Part shown: one piece after another, positions 52,302 through 60,770 of the stretch
Layout of the letters: each line of letters opens with the position of its first letter
Position numbering within the stretch: position 1 is the first letter of the stretch
Notes under the pieces: model-generated
Database searches by the model: none
What the model was told of the DNA's origin: nothing
Seen by the model: only the letters and a program-made list of their open reading frames with translations
NCBI RefSeq assembly: GCF_017654605.1
Contig: NZ_CP072113.1
Coordinates: 806,001-870,000, forward strand
Direction of reading: 5' to 3'
From: Yimella sp. cx-51
Lineage (GTDB): Bacteria > Actinomycetota > Actinomycetes > Actinomycetales > Dermatophilaceae
DNA length: 64,000 bases
Made by a program: the position numbers and the translations under genes

Positions 52302-54208
52302 AGCTGACCCCTCCTGCTCAGGCCGACCAGCAGCAGCAAGCCACCGATTCCGCCTCCACCGACGGCCAGGGCGAGCGGCCACCAGTTCGTGCCGCCACCG
52401 CCTCCATCAGCCGACTGTGCCGGTGCGGCGGCCGCCTGGGTGCTGCGCTCGGGCGTCGCCCTCGCCGGTGAGCTTGCTGCGGCCGCCGAGGTGCTGGCGC
52501 TGGAGGTCGAACTGCTTGATGGTGCAGGCGAATTCGTTGTAGCAGAGCCCTGCTGGCCGGGTTGTGCGGGCTGCGTCGCGAACGGGTCGACGCCTCCCGG
52601 ACCGGTGGCCGACGGCTGGGCGCTGGAGTGCTGCAACGCGCGCGAGATGACCGTGCGGACGTCCGGCACCGCGACACGAATCGCGGGTGCGGATCCGGTC
52701 GGCCTCCGGGGCGGCTGCACCGGGGTCGCCGTCGTGCTCGAGGCGGTAGCACCTGGACGCACTGCCGTGCTGGACGGCGCAGCAGAGCCGGACCCGCTGG
52801 ACGTCGTCGCGCTCGCGCTGGGTGTGCTCGGCGTGGTGCTGCTGGGCTCGGGGCTTGTCGTGGGCTCCAAAGTGCCCGGAGTCGAGGTGCTCGGTGCGCT
52901 CGTAGTGGGCGCCGAGGTGGACGGCGCAGAAGTGGAAGGCCGCGTGGTGGAGGGCTCCGGTGACGTGGGAACGCTGGTCGACGGCGCGGTGGCCGTCGAG
53001 GTCGTCGTCGGTGTGCTGGTGGACGTCGGGGGCGTGGTGGGTGTGTCGACGACCCCGGTCAGCTCGCTGAACGGCACCGGGTGCAGTGCGAAGATCGCCT
53101 GAGCCGTGGCGCGGCGCCATTGGTCGATGCCTGGGCCAATGCCACCGGTCTTCGCCTCGGCGAAAGACGTTGCGTCGTAAGCGATCACGCCGCGATCGGA
53201 ATCGAGCGCGCTGCCGCTTCCGGTCCACTGCAGACCTGCCACCCAGCGTCCGGCCCGAGCCGCTGCATCGGTCTGACCGGCGGCGTACAGCGAAGCGGCG
53301 ACCAGGCCGGTGCTGTTGGTGTTCGCGCCCTCGGTGCTCACCCCGCCACCGAACGACCCGTCCGGCTTCTGCACCGAGACCAGGAAGGACGAGGCTCGCT
53401 CGGTCGCGCCCGAGGGTACGTTCAGACCAGCCTTCTTCGCCGCGAGCAGCGCCTGCAGTGCCATGGCGGTGCCGTCGTTGTCGGGCGCCACCTCACCCGC
53501 CGCATTCTGCTGGTCGCAGGTCTTGTCGTCGGGGTAGAACATCGGGAACCACCCGGCCGAGCACTCTTGTCGCACAAGGAAATCCACGGTGCTCTGGACG
53601 AGCCCCGGGTTTGCCTTGTGGACGCCGGATCCGATGAAGCCGAGCACGGCAAGGCTCTGGCTGAAGATGTTGGTGCTGTCGTAACCGGTGGCTTCAGGAT
53701 CCTTCAGGCGCCCCTTACCGGGGCCGCTCGTCGCGACCAGCGTGGTGGTCTGATCGAGGATGTTCAGGGTGCTGCCGTCGGCCTGCTTCAGAGCGGTTGG
53801 ATCGGCTCCCATGGTTGCCGCGGCGAAGAGCACCTTGGCGCTGGCACCGGCCGTGATGTAGTCGATGTCGCCATAGGTGACCGGACCGGCGTAGTCCTTG
53901 GCGTGCTTGGCCACGGCCGACCAGATCTTCTGCGTCTGCGCGGTGGTGCCGCCGTTCGCTTTCACTGCCCACAGGGCGTCGATCGTCAGACCCCAATCAG
54001 CGCCGACGAAGCCGGGAATGCCGCCGGATCCGGGGTCGATCTGGGTGAGCAGCCAATCCTTGGCGGCGGCCGGATCGCCGTGGGTCGGACGTGTGCCGGA
54101 GGCGTCCGCAGGGGAGATCACAGCGATGGCGCCGATCACGGTGGTGGCGGTGAGAGCAGTCAGCGCAGTGGTCACGCCGCGGCGCCCCGTCGCAGTTCGA
54201 TATGTCAT
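52298..54208 (-). CDS. Membrane-tethered surface protein with alpha/alpha-toroid (prenyltransferase/squalene oxidase repeat)
   Basis: 636 residues. Signal peptide (1-36), an alpha/alpha-toroid domain (about 40-370), a long Thr/Ser/Pro stalk (about 380-600) and a C-terminal membrane span with basic end (GGLLLLVGLSRRGQL). Helical repeats include DWGLTIDALWAVKANGG, DNDGTAMALQALLAAKKAGL and NTNSTGLVAASLYAAGQTDA. The catalytic DxDD acid motif of squalene cyclases is not apparent, which suits a binding rather than a cyclase role. The ATG at 54208 has GAAGGA 6 bases upstream. It is the first gene behind the cobalamin riboswitch. Confidence 0.8.
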   Translation of the reverse strand: MTYRTATGRRGVTTALTALTATTVIGAIAVISPADASGTRPTHGDPAAAKDWLLTQIDPGSGGIPGFVGADWGLTIDALWAVKANGGTTAQTQKIWSAVAKHAKDYAGPVTYGDIDYITAGASAKVLFAAATMGADPTALKQADGSTLNILDQTTTLVATSGPGKGRLKDPEATGYDSTNIFSQSLAVLGFIGSGVHKANPGLVQSTVDFLVRQECSAGWFPMFYPDDKTCDQQNAAGEVAPDNDGTAMALQALLAAKKAGLNVPSGATERASSFLVSVQKPDGSFGGGVSTEGANTNSTGLVAASLYAAGQTDAAARAGRWVAGLQWTGSGSALDSDRGVIAYDATSFAEAKTGGIGPGIDQWRRATAQAIFALHPVPFSELTGVVDTPTTPPTSTSTPTTTSTATAPSTSVPTSPEPSTTRPSTSAPSTSAPTTSAPSTSTPGTLEPTTSPEPSSTTPSTPSASATTSSGSGSAAPSSTAVRPGATASSTTATPVQPPRRPTGSAPAIRVAVPDVRTVISRALQHSSAQPSATGPGGVDPFATQPAQPGQQGSATTNSPAPSSSSTSSASTSAAAASSPARATPERSTQAAAAPAQSADGGGGGTNWWPLALAVGGGGIGGLLLLVGLSRRGQL

Positions 54209-54244
54209 CCCGGGTCCTTCGCCCTTGGGCGTGAACCGCGCGAG

Positions 54245-54268
54245 ACCGGTTTGCGACATGAAACCGGT
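54245..54268 (-). promoter_or_regulatory. Hairpin between riboswitch and first gene (expression platform candidate)
   Basis: Perfect 8-bp arms ACCGGTTT (54245-54252) and AAACCGGT (54261-54268), 8-base loop, 37 bases upstream of the start codon. The Shine-Dalgarno GAAGGA (plus 54215-54220) follows it. The hairpin may switch access to the ribosome-binding site. Confidence 0.4.
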
Positions 54269-54305
54269 TGCCCGACTGCAGTCCACGACAGTCTTTTTCA
54301 GCAGC

Positions 54306-54436
54306 GAAGAATTGGGCATTCCGGCTCGCGAGGAAGACCTCGCCTACGGTTGCGGGACAGCGCCGGGATTCGACCGGCTTCCCCCAAACTCGTTCGCAGT
54401 GCCCGCTCGGAGCACTGTGTGCCAGGCTACGTGCCA
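54306..54436 (-). promoter_or_regulatory. Cobalamin (B12) riboswitch
   Basis: On the minus strand the conserved core reads GGGAAGCCGGTCGAATCCCG followed by GCGCTGTCCCGCAACCGT (plus coordinates 54347-54385). This is the signature of the AdoCbl aptamer (RF00174: GGGAA..CGGT..AA.TCCGG...C.GxCCCGCAACTGT). Upstream lies GGGCACTGCGAAC (GCCACTG-like box), and downstream GCGAGCCGGAATGCCC (54329-54314), a B12-box variant. It controls the five-gene ECF operon 54208-47568. Outer limits are approximate. Confidence 0.88.
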
Positions 54437-54498
54437 GATGTCACCGTGGCGAATCCGGGCCCGAGCGGAGGATGAGTTTCCTTGTGGCGCAGGCGGTT

Positions 54499-56370
54499 TC
54501 AGCCCAGCAGATGGTGCACGTAGCACCAGCGCCACGCCTCGCCCGGTTCGAACGAGCGCATGACGGGATGACCGGTCTGCTCGTAGTGCGCGGTCGCGTG
54601 CTTGCCGACCGAGGAGTCACAGCAGGCCACTTCGCCGCAGCTCAGGCACATGCGAAGTGCCACCGGATGCAGACCTTCGGCCGTGCATCGTGGGCAGCCG
54701 TCGTGGCTGAGCGGCTCGACACACTCGTCGACATCTTGCAGGTCTTCACATCCGAAGCGGCGCACCTCCGGGGTGAGCAGCGTGGCATCGGAGAAGCGTT
54801 CGTCCCGGTCGTTGACACGCGCGATCATCGACTCCTCGACGTCGAGTCCAGCGAGGATCTCGGAGAGCACCTCGTGGTCGATGACGCCTCGGTCGCGCAG
54901 GTGCAACAGCTTTTCCCGCTCCGACTCCAACATCGCCGAACGCAGCCGTCGGTAGGCGGTCGAGGGCGCTTCCACGTCGGGATCGTTACTACCCAGGCGC
55001 TCCCAGGCCGGGTTGACCCGCCGCTGGGCCTGCAGGCGTAGCGCGCCGACGATGTCGTCGGGCACCCCCGGAGACTTCTGGAGTTCGTCATCGAGTCGGC
55101 GCTCGCCGGCGTTCACCGTCATCTGCAGCATCTGCGCGTACTGCAGCGCCTCCTCGCGTGGGTCGGGGCCATGCAGGTCGAGCTTGCGGGCGAGCGGTCC
55201 GAGCGTGAAGCCCTGAAGGGTCAGCGTCCCGATCGTCACGACCAGCGCCGTGAAGACCAGAAGTGCACGTTCTGGGGTGTCCTGCGGCAGGAGGAATGCT
55301 GCAGCGAGGGTGACCACGCCGCGCATCCCGGCCCACCCGGTGGCGGCGCTCTCACGCAGCGAAAGTGACGTGGCGGAGTCTCGAGAGCGTCCCAACATCG
55401 CGAATGCGAGCATCCAGATGGGTCGGACGACGATGACGGTGAGCAGCACGGCGAAGGCGATGAGGAAGGTGCGTGCCAGGCCGAGTTCGGAGGTGCGCAC
55501 CTCGTCGAGGATCGTGCGGGCCTGCAGGCCGATGAGCAGGAAGACCAGGTTTTCCAGAATGAACTGGATGGAGGCCCAGTTCATCCGCTGCGCGACCCGG
55601 GCCGAGGCGGTCTGGTCGACCGGTGAGGTGTGCGCGAGCAGCACCCCGCAGACGACGACGGCGACCACTCCGGACGCGTGCACGATCTCAGCCGGCACGT
55701 AGGCCACCCACGGAGCCATGAAGGACACCGTGACATTGGTGACCGCGTCACGCAGGTGGCGACGCACCAGTTTCAGCAGGCGGTAGGCGAGGTAGCCGAT
55801 GAGGACACCGCCTGCCGCCGAGCGCACGAAGGAAACGGCGATGTCGAGGCCGGTGACCTCGTGCGTCGCGGCCTCCAGCGCCATGCTCACCACCACCAGC
55901 GCCGTGGCGTCGTTGAAGAGTGACTCGCCTTCCAGGATGGAGACGATGCGGCGGGGCAGACCGATGCGCCGCGCCACCGCCGTCGCCGCGACAGCATCGG
56001 GTGGTGCGACGACACCGCCGAGAGCCACCGCGAACGCGAAGGGCACGGCGGCGACCAGCGCCCAGGTCACCCCAGCCACCGCGAAAGCCGTCGCGAGCAC
56101 GAGGAATACCGACAACCCGATGATCTGCCGGCGTTCGCGGCCGAGGTCGATCAGCGAGGTGTTGATCGCGGCTGCGTAGAGCAGGGGCGGGAGGAACCCG
56201 ACGAGCACCACATGTGGATCGAGGTGCACTTCGGGCATGGCCGGCACGAACGACACCACCGCTCCGAGCGCGGTGAGGATCAGTGGCGCCGACAGCGACA
56301 CCCTTCGGCACAACGCGGTGACCAGGACGACGGTCGCGACGAGCGCGAGCGCGATTTCTGCGAGCTCCAC
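54499..56370 (-). CDS. Na+/H+ antiporter (CPA1) with C-terminal UBP-type zinc finger
   Basis: 623 residues. Twelve or so membrane spans (to about residue 410) with the CPA1 motifs GGVVAPPDAVAATAVARR and EGESLFNDATALVV (ion-binding Asn-Asp pair). A cytoplasmic helical part follows (about 415-530). The C-terminal 80 residues carry a ZnF-UBP domain: GCPRCTAEG, RMCLSCGEVACCDSS, GKHATAHYEQTGHPVMRSFE. All Cys/His ligands appear present. In eukaryotes this finger binds the ubiquitin C terminus; its bacterial role is unknown. GTG 56370 is taken as start. Confidence 0.88.
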   Translation of the reverse strand: MELAEIALALVATVVLVTALCRRVSLSAPLILTALGAVVSFVPAMPEVHLDPHVVLVGFLPPLLYAAAINTSLIDLGRERRQIIGLSVFLVLATAFAVAGVTWALVAAVPFAFAVALGGVVAPPDAVAATAVARRIGLPRRIVSILEGESLFNDATALVVVSMALEAATHEVTGLDIAVSFVRSAAGGVLIGYLAYRLLKLVRRHLRDAVTNVTVSFMAPWVAYVPAEIVHASGVVAVVVCGVLLAHTSPVDQTASARVAQRMNWASIQFILENLVFLLIGLQARTILDEVRTSELGLARTFLIAFAVLLTVIVVRPIWMLAFAMLGRSRDSATSLSLRESAATGWAGMRGVVTLAAAFLLPQDTPERALLVFTALVVTIGTLTLQGFTLGPLARKLDLHGPDPREEALQYAQMLQMTVNAGERRLDDELQKSPGVPDDIVGALRLQAQRRVNPAWERLGSNDPDVEAPSTAYRRLRSAMLESEREKLLHLRDRGVIDHEVLSEILAGLDVEESMIARVNDRDERFSDATLLTPEVRRFGCEDLQDVDECVEPLSHDGCPRCTAEGLHPVALRMCLSCGEVACCDSSVGKHATAHYEQTGHPVMRSFEPGEAWRWCYVHHLLG

Positions 56371-56391
56371 CGCGCAAGTATGGGGCCCCGC

Positions 56392-56460
56392 CCCACAAAC
56401 CGGACGCAAAGTGCACGGCTACCGGGGGTGGTAGCGGGTGATTTGCGTCCGGTTTGTGGG
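56392..56460. terminator. Long inverted repeat, family copy 2
   Basis: Perfect 19-bp arms (56392-56410 and 56442-56460) containing CAAACCGGACGCAAA, the same arm as at 2596-2654, around a 31-base loop. It lies 6 bases after the DUF885 gene stop on the minus strand. Confidence 0.7.
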
Positions 56461-56466
56461 CGAGGG

Positions 56467-58107
56467 TCAGGCCAGGACGGCCTCGCGCAGGGTGTCGAGG
56501 CCGACGCCGCCGATGTCGAGAGCCCTGCGGTGGAAGGCCTTGAGGTCGAACGAGGAACCCTCGCGCTGGGCGACCTGTTCACGCAGTTGCAGCCAGAGGC
56601 GCTCGCCGATCTTGTACGACGGGGCCTGGCCGGGCCATCCCAGGTAGCGGTCGAGCTCGAAGCGCAGGAAGCCTTCGTTCATGTCGCAATGCGCGTTGAG
56701 GAAGGTCCACGCCTTGTCGTAGGTCCATTCGCCGCCGCCCACTTCCGCAGGCGCGTCGAAGCCGCAGTGGAAGCCGATGTCGAGCACCACCCGAGCCGCA
56801 CGCAGCGACTGTCCGTCGAGCATGCCCATCCGGTTACCCGGGTCGTCCATGAAACCCAGTTCGTCCATCAGCCGCTCGGCGTAGAGGGCCCAACCTTCGC
56901 CGTGGCCGGAGGTCCAGGCGTCCATACGGCGCCACTTGTTGAGCAGCTCGCGGCGGAACATCGTCTGCGCGACCTGGAGGTGATGCCCCGGAACGCCCTC
57001 GTGGTAGACGGTGGTCAGCTCACGCCAGGTGCCGAACTCGGTGACTCCCTTGGGCACCGACCACCACATGCGTCCCGGACGGCTGAAGTCGTCGGACGGC
57101 CCGGTGTAGTAGATGCCGCCCGACTGGGTCGGTGCGATCATGCACTCGATGGTGCGGACGGGTTCGGGCACGTCGAAGTGTTTCCCGGCGAGTTCGTCGA
57201 TTGCCTCGTCGGCCTTGCGCTGCATCCAGCGCTGGAGTGCGTCGGTGCCGTGCAACTGGTACTTCGGATCGGCGTCCAGTGCCGCAGTTGCCTCCTTGAC
57301 GGTGGCCCCGGGCTTGATCTGCTCGGCGACCCGCTGCATCTCGGCGGTGATGCGCGCCAACTCTTCCTGACCCCAGGTGTAGGTCTCCTCCAGGTCGACG
57401 GTGGCGCCCAGGAACTGGCGGCTGTAGAGCGGGTACTTCTCGCGTCCACAGCCGTCAGCCTCGGGAGCATGCGGCAGGAACTCCGCCCGCAGCCGATCAC
57501 CGGCCCCCGCGTAGGCCGTTGCCGCAGAACGGATCTGGTCGGCGATCTGCGGGTGCTGGGCGGCGTACGTGGTGAAGTAGCCGTCGTCTGCGGTGTGGTC
57601 GACCGTCTGCTGGATGCATGCCTCGACCTGCCTCTTCGCTGCGACATCGCCGCGCGACGCGGCTTCACGCAACGATTCGAACCACTGGTCGAGGGCGGTG
57701 GGCAAAGCCTCCATGCGCCGGCCGATGACGGCGACCTGTTCATCGGTGTCGGTCGGCATGAGATCGAAGACGTCGCGCACCTCCTGCAGCGGCGATGCGA
57801 TCACGTTGAGGGACGCCAGAGGCACACCGGCCTCGTGCATCTCGACCTCCAGGCCGAGGCGCTCGCGCATCGCGCTGAGGGTGACCCGGTCGACGTCGTC
57901 GATCGGGTGAGCAGCCTCCAGCTTGCGCAGCGTGTCGCGGGCCTGGTCGGCCTTTGCCTGCCAGCCGGCGGGGGAGAAGTCGTCGAGTTTGTCGTCGCTG
58001 CCGGCAACACCGAGATAGGTCGCGGTGATCGGGCTGAGCCGGACGGTCGCTTCGTGGTGATCGTCGGCGATCTGGTCGATGGCGGAGTGTTCTCGATTCG
58101 GGGTCAC
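56467..58107 (-). CDS. DUF885-family metallopeptidase-like protein
   Basis: 546 residues, no signal peptide. Zinc-peptidase motif TVYHEGVPGHHLQVAQTM (HExxGH-like, residues about 352-365) and the distal Glu region SGHGEGWALYAERLMDELG fit the DUF885/M3-like gluzincin family. These are annotated as carboxypeptidase- or dipeptidase-like; the substrate is unknown. GTG 58107 follows GAGGG. It ends at the long inverted repeat and precedes the antiporter gene. Confidence 0.88.
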   Translation of the reverse strand: MTPNREHSAIDQIADDHHEATVRLSPITATYLGVAGSDDKLDDFSPAGWQAKADQARDTLRKLEAAHPIDDVDRVTLSAMRERLGLEVEMHEAGVPLASLNVIASPLQEVRDVFDLMPTDTDEQVAVIGRRMEALPTALDQWFESLREAASRGDVAAKRQVEACIQQTVDHTADDGYFTTYAAQHPQIADQIRSAATAYAGAGDRLRAEFLPHAPEADGCGREKYPLYSRQFLGATVDLEETYTWGQEELARITAEMQRVAEQIKPGATVKEATAALDADPKYQLHGTDALQRWMQRKADEAIDELAGKHFDVPEPVRTIECMIAPTQSGGIYYTGPSDDFSRPGRMWWSVPKGVTEFGTWRELTTVYHEGVPGHHLQVAQTMFRRELLNKWRRMDAWTSGHGEGWALYAERLMDELGFMDDPGNRMGMLDGQSLRAARVVLDIGFHCGFDAPAEVGGGEWTYDKAWTFLNAHCDMNEGFLRFELDRYLGWPGQAPSYKIGERLWLQLREQVAQREGSSFDLKAFHRRALDIGGVGLDTLREAVLA

Positions 58108-58197
58108 GCCCTCGAACTTAACCAATCCGGGGAGCCGACAAACCGTCCCGCGTGCTTCTGGTGCGCTGACGCGCACGCTGCCGATGGGTTGCCTGCC

Positions 58198-58203
58198 TAG
58201 ACT
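58198..58203 (+). promoter_or_regulatory. Minus-10 hexamer for the MFS gene
   Basis: TAGACT is 6 bases before GTG 58210; leaderless spacing. Confidence 0.4.
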
Positions 58204-58209
58204 CGCCGC

Positions 58210-59385
58210 GTGAAACGAGTCGCCGCACCGGGCCTACTGGTCGCCCTCCTGCTGGCGACCCTGGTCATCCGGGCGCCGCTGACCAGCGTCCCGCCGGCGT
58301 TGCCCTTGATTCGCGATGACCTCGGTCTCGGGGCGGTGGCTGCTGGGATGGTCACCACACTCCCGCTGATCTGTTTCGGAGTGTTCGCCTTCCTCACCCC
58401 GTTGTTGGCGGCGCGGGTCGGCGTGGAACGCACCCTCGGCCTGGCTCTTGCTGCGATCGCCTCGGGGATCGCGGTGCGCCTCGTCGTCGACGTCAGCACC
58501 TTCTTCCTCGGCACCCTGCTCATCGGCCTGGGCATCGCCGTGGCCAACGTCGTGATTCCTGCCATCGCACGCCTGCACTTTGCGTCCGACCTCGCACGAG
58601 TGATGGGCCTCTACACCGTCGTCATCCAGGTCAGTGGCGCCAGCGGTGGTTTCCTGACCCGGCCCCTCATCGACGGAGTGCAGTGGAAGTGGCCCCTGGC
58701 GCTCGGCGTGTGGCTCGGGCCGGCGTTCGCGGTGCTCGCAGTCTGGACGTCGGTCAGTCGGGGACACCGGGGCAGTGCCGCTGCCGCGCCTGCGGTGACT
58801 CGGATCAGGGGCGTTGCGCAGCGGCGGGTCACCTGGGTGATCGTGGCGGTGATGGGTCTGCAGTCGCTGGTCTTCTTCACCGTCGTCAACTGGCTGCCCA
58901 CCCTGCTGGCCGATCAGGGCTGGTCGAGCTCCGCGGCGGGTATCGCGCTCGGAGCGTTCAGCATCCTGGGATTTCCGGGCTCGATGCTGGGTGCCCGAGT
59001 GCTGCAGTCGTCGCGCCGTACGACCTGGATCGCTGCGGTGGCAAGCATCTATGTCTTCGGGCTGGCGCTCCTGGTGATGGGCACAGTGCCGGCTGCTTTC
59101 GGCGTGCTGCTGTGCGGTCTGTGCCAGGGCCTACCGCTGGCCATTGCGTTGTCGGCGATCGCCCATCAGCAGGATCCGGCCGACGTGCCGGCCGTCTCGG
59201 CCGTGGCGCAGGGGGCCGGCTACCTGCTCGCCTCACTTGGTCCGGTGGTCGCTGGCGCGTTGTACGCAGCAGCGGGCGATTTCATGACCTCGATGATCTT
59301 CCTCGCGCTGTCGATGTTCGCATGGGCAGGCGCGACCGTTGCCGTCGGACGCGCCCCGGATGGCGTAGTGCCCGCACCCCGCTGA
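58210..59385 (+). CDS. MFS transporter, CynX/NimT type
   Basis: 391 residues, twelve hydrophobic segments. The N terminus (GLLVALLLATLVIRAPLTSVPPAL) with Arg-Ala-Pro after the first span and the later QSLVFFTVVNWLPTLLADQGWSS are typical of the CynX/NimT (cyanate, nitroimidazole) branch. The substrate is unknown. The stop codon lies in the loop of its own terminator hairpin (59367-59399). Confidence 0.9.
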   Translation: MKRVAAPGLLVALLLATLVIRAPLTSVPPALPLIRDDLGLGAVAAGMVTTLPLICFGVFAFLTPLLAARVGVERTLGLALAAIASGIAVRLVVDVSTFFLGTLLIGLGIAVANVVIPAIARLHFASDLARVMGLYTVVIQVSGASGGFLTRPLIDGVQWKWPLALGVWLGPAFAVLAVWTSVSRGHRGSAAAAPAVTRIRGVAQRRVTWVIVAVMGLQSLVFFTVVNWLPTLLADQGWSSSAAGIALGAFSILGFPGSMLGARVLQSSRRTTWIAAVASIYVFGLALLVMGTVPAAFGVLLCGLCQGLPLAIALSAIAHQQDPADVPAVSAVAQGAGYLLASLGPVVAGALYAAAGDFMTSMIFLALSMFAWAGATVAVGRAPDGVVPAPR

Positions 59386-59399
59386 GGGGCACGGGCACT
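59367..59399. terminator. Hairpin overlapping the MFS stop codon
   Basis: AGTGCCCGCACCCC (59367-59380) pairs with GGGGCACGGGCACT (59386-59399) except two central bases, loop GCTGA containing the TGA stop. It serves two convergent genes. Confidence 0.65.
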
Positions 59400-59416
59400 G
59401 TTGATGCAGATCCGGA

Positions 59417-60337
59417 TCAGGCCGGCGTCGCCTGCGTCTGATGATCCTGCGTCGCGGTGTGGTGCGGCAGGGTCTGTTCCTTGCGGTACTCGCGCCAGCT
59501 GTAGGTCACGGCTGCGGCCCACAGGGCGTAGAGGACGGCATAGACGATGTAGCGGGTGCCGTCAGCTGCGTCGATCCAGTCACTCTTGAGCAGTGTGCGT
59601 GCGTTCGTGACCAGGATGAGTCCGCCCACCAGGGAGCCCAGGATGCGCGGGGGCAGGTGGCGCACCAACCAGGCCGCGATGGGCGCGGCGATCAGACCAC
59701 CGATCAACAGGGCGGCAACCCAGCCGAGGTTGATGCCCTGCGACCCGAGGGCGATCAGGAAGCCGACGCTCGCCGCGACCGAGACGAGGAACTCACTGGT
59801 GTCGATGGAGCCGATCACCTTGCGCGGCTCCAGGCGGCCGCTCGCCAGCAGCGCTGGCGTGCCCACCGGCCCCCATCCGCCGCCACCGGTGGCATCAACG
59901 AAACCGGCGAAGAGGCCGAGCGGGGAGAGGAAGCGATTGCGCAGCGGGTGGCCCAGGCGGTCGGTGCGCAAGCCCCGAAGGGTGAACCGGCCCAGCACGT
60001 ACAACCCGAGCGTGAAGAGGATCAGAGCCATGACCGGCTTGGCGGTGTCGGTCGAGAGATTGGCCAAGAATGTCGCGCCGGCGAAGGCGCCGACTGCGCC
60101 GGGTAAGCCCACCTTGAAGACCACCGGCCAATCGACATTGCCGAATTTCCAATGGGCTGTGCCCGAGGCGAGGGTCGTGCCGATCTCAGCGAGGTGCACC
60201 GTAGCCGACGCCGCCGCGGGATTGGTGCCGATGGCGAGCAACAGCGTCGTGGACGTCACGCCGTAGGCCATGCCGAGGCTGCCGTCGACGAGCTGGGCGC
60301 CGAGGCCGACCAGAGCAAGCAGGACGAGTTTGCGCAT
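59417..60337 (-). CDS. TSUP-family (TauE/SafE) anion permease
   Basis: 306 residues, about eight membrane spans. The two family repeats are seen as GVTSTTLLLAIGTNPAAASATVHLAE and GFVDATGGGGWGPVGTPALLASG, followed by RKVIGSIDTSEFLVS. The family exports or imports sulfite, sulfonates or other organic anions. ATG 60337 is used. The upstream sequence (60338-60380) is unusually AT-rich for this window. TTGCTT is followed 17 bases later by TGGATA (minus strand), a possible regulated promoter. Confidence 0.88.
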   Translation of the reverse strand: MRKLVLLALVGLGAQLVDGSLGMAYGVTSTTLLLAIGTNPAAASATVHLAEIGTTLASGTAHWKFGNVDWPVVFKVGLPGAVGAFAGATFLANLSTDTAKPVMALILFTLGLYVLGRFTLRGLRTDRLGHPLRNRFLSPLGLFAGFVDATGGGGWGPVGTPALLASGRLEPRKVIGSIDTSEFLVSVAASVGFLIALGSQGINLGWVAALLIGGLIAAPIAAWLVRHLPPRILGSLVGGLILVTNARTLLKSDWIDAADGTRYIVYAVLYALWAAAVTYSWREYRKEQTLPHHTATQDHQTQATPA

Positions 60338-60509
60338 TTCACGTTCCTATCCATAACCAAAAGTTTGTGAAAGCAAAATGCAAGCTAATGACTGGTGGTG
60401 TGCAGCCGCTACGGCCGTCCGGATGGTGAAATCGAGCGCATGACGACAAGACCTGTCGACCTGTCGGCAGGTGCGTGCGGAGGCGTTTGGGGTGCGCGCG
60501 CCGAAGGGC

Positions 60510-60538
60510 CGCGAGTGTCCCCGCGCGCGGCACTCGCG
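60510..60538. terminator. Possible terminator after the carboxylase epsilon gene
   Basis: CGCGAGTG (60510-60517) pairs with CACTCGCG (60531-60538), 13-base loop. The stretch 60338-60551 otherwise shows no gene. Confidence 0.4.
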
Positions 60539-60551
60539 TCAGCGGGGAGGG

Positions 60552-60770
60552 CTAGCGGGAACGCTCCACGAAGCGCGAGCCCGGCAGGGCGCTACTGCGC
60601 CATCCGGCGCGGGCCCGTCCGGCCCACTGGGAGCGAGCGGGCTCAGGCTCGGATGATCCACTGCCAAGGCTGCACAGAACGGCCACGACGGCTGCGATCT
60701 CCTCGGCGGTCGCGTGGGTGCTCTCGATGCGGACGACGGAGGCTGCCGCCGCGGCGTCGTCGGTGCTCAC
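60552..60770 (-). CDS. Acyl-CoA carboxylase epsilon subunit
   Basis: 72 residues. The N-terminal half ([21 protein letters not shown]) is the conserved epsilon-chain strand-helix. The C-terminal end ([16 protein letters not shown]) has the Trp-rich tail of the actinobacterial AccE/PccE family that stabilises the alpha-beta complex. The GTG start overlaps the beta chain stop by 4 bases. Confidence 0.85.
   Translation of the reverse strand: MSTDDAAAAASVVRIESTHATAEEIAAVVAVLCSLGSGSSEPEPARSQWAGRARAGWRSSALPGSRFVERSR

Noticed and set aside
52430-53060. Low-complexity stretch on both strands as a possible repeat element
   Set aside because: It is the Ser/Thr/Pro stalk of the surface protein; composition alone explains it.
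51198-54208. Squalene/terpene cyclase pathway from the prenyltransferase-like toroid
   Set aside because: Signal peptide, stalk and membrane anchor, no visible DxDD acid motif, no other isoprenoid genes, and a cobalamin riboswitch in front. Binding of B12 fits better.
56212-58200. A 662-codon open frame on the plus strand across the DUF885 gene
   Set aside because: It is antisense to a gene with clear zinc-peptidase motifs, is rich in Arg/Val/Gly/Asp without any domain, and arises from high-GC third positions. The same applies to long antisense frames at 7546-9063, 26210-27658, 32673-34400 and 82-1461.
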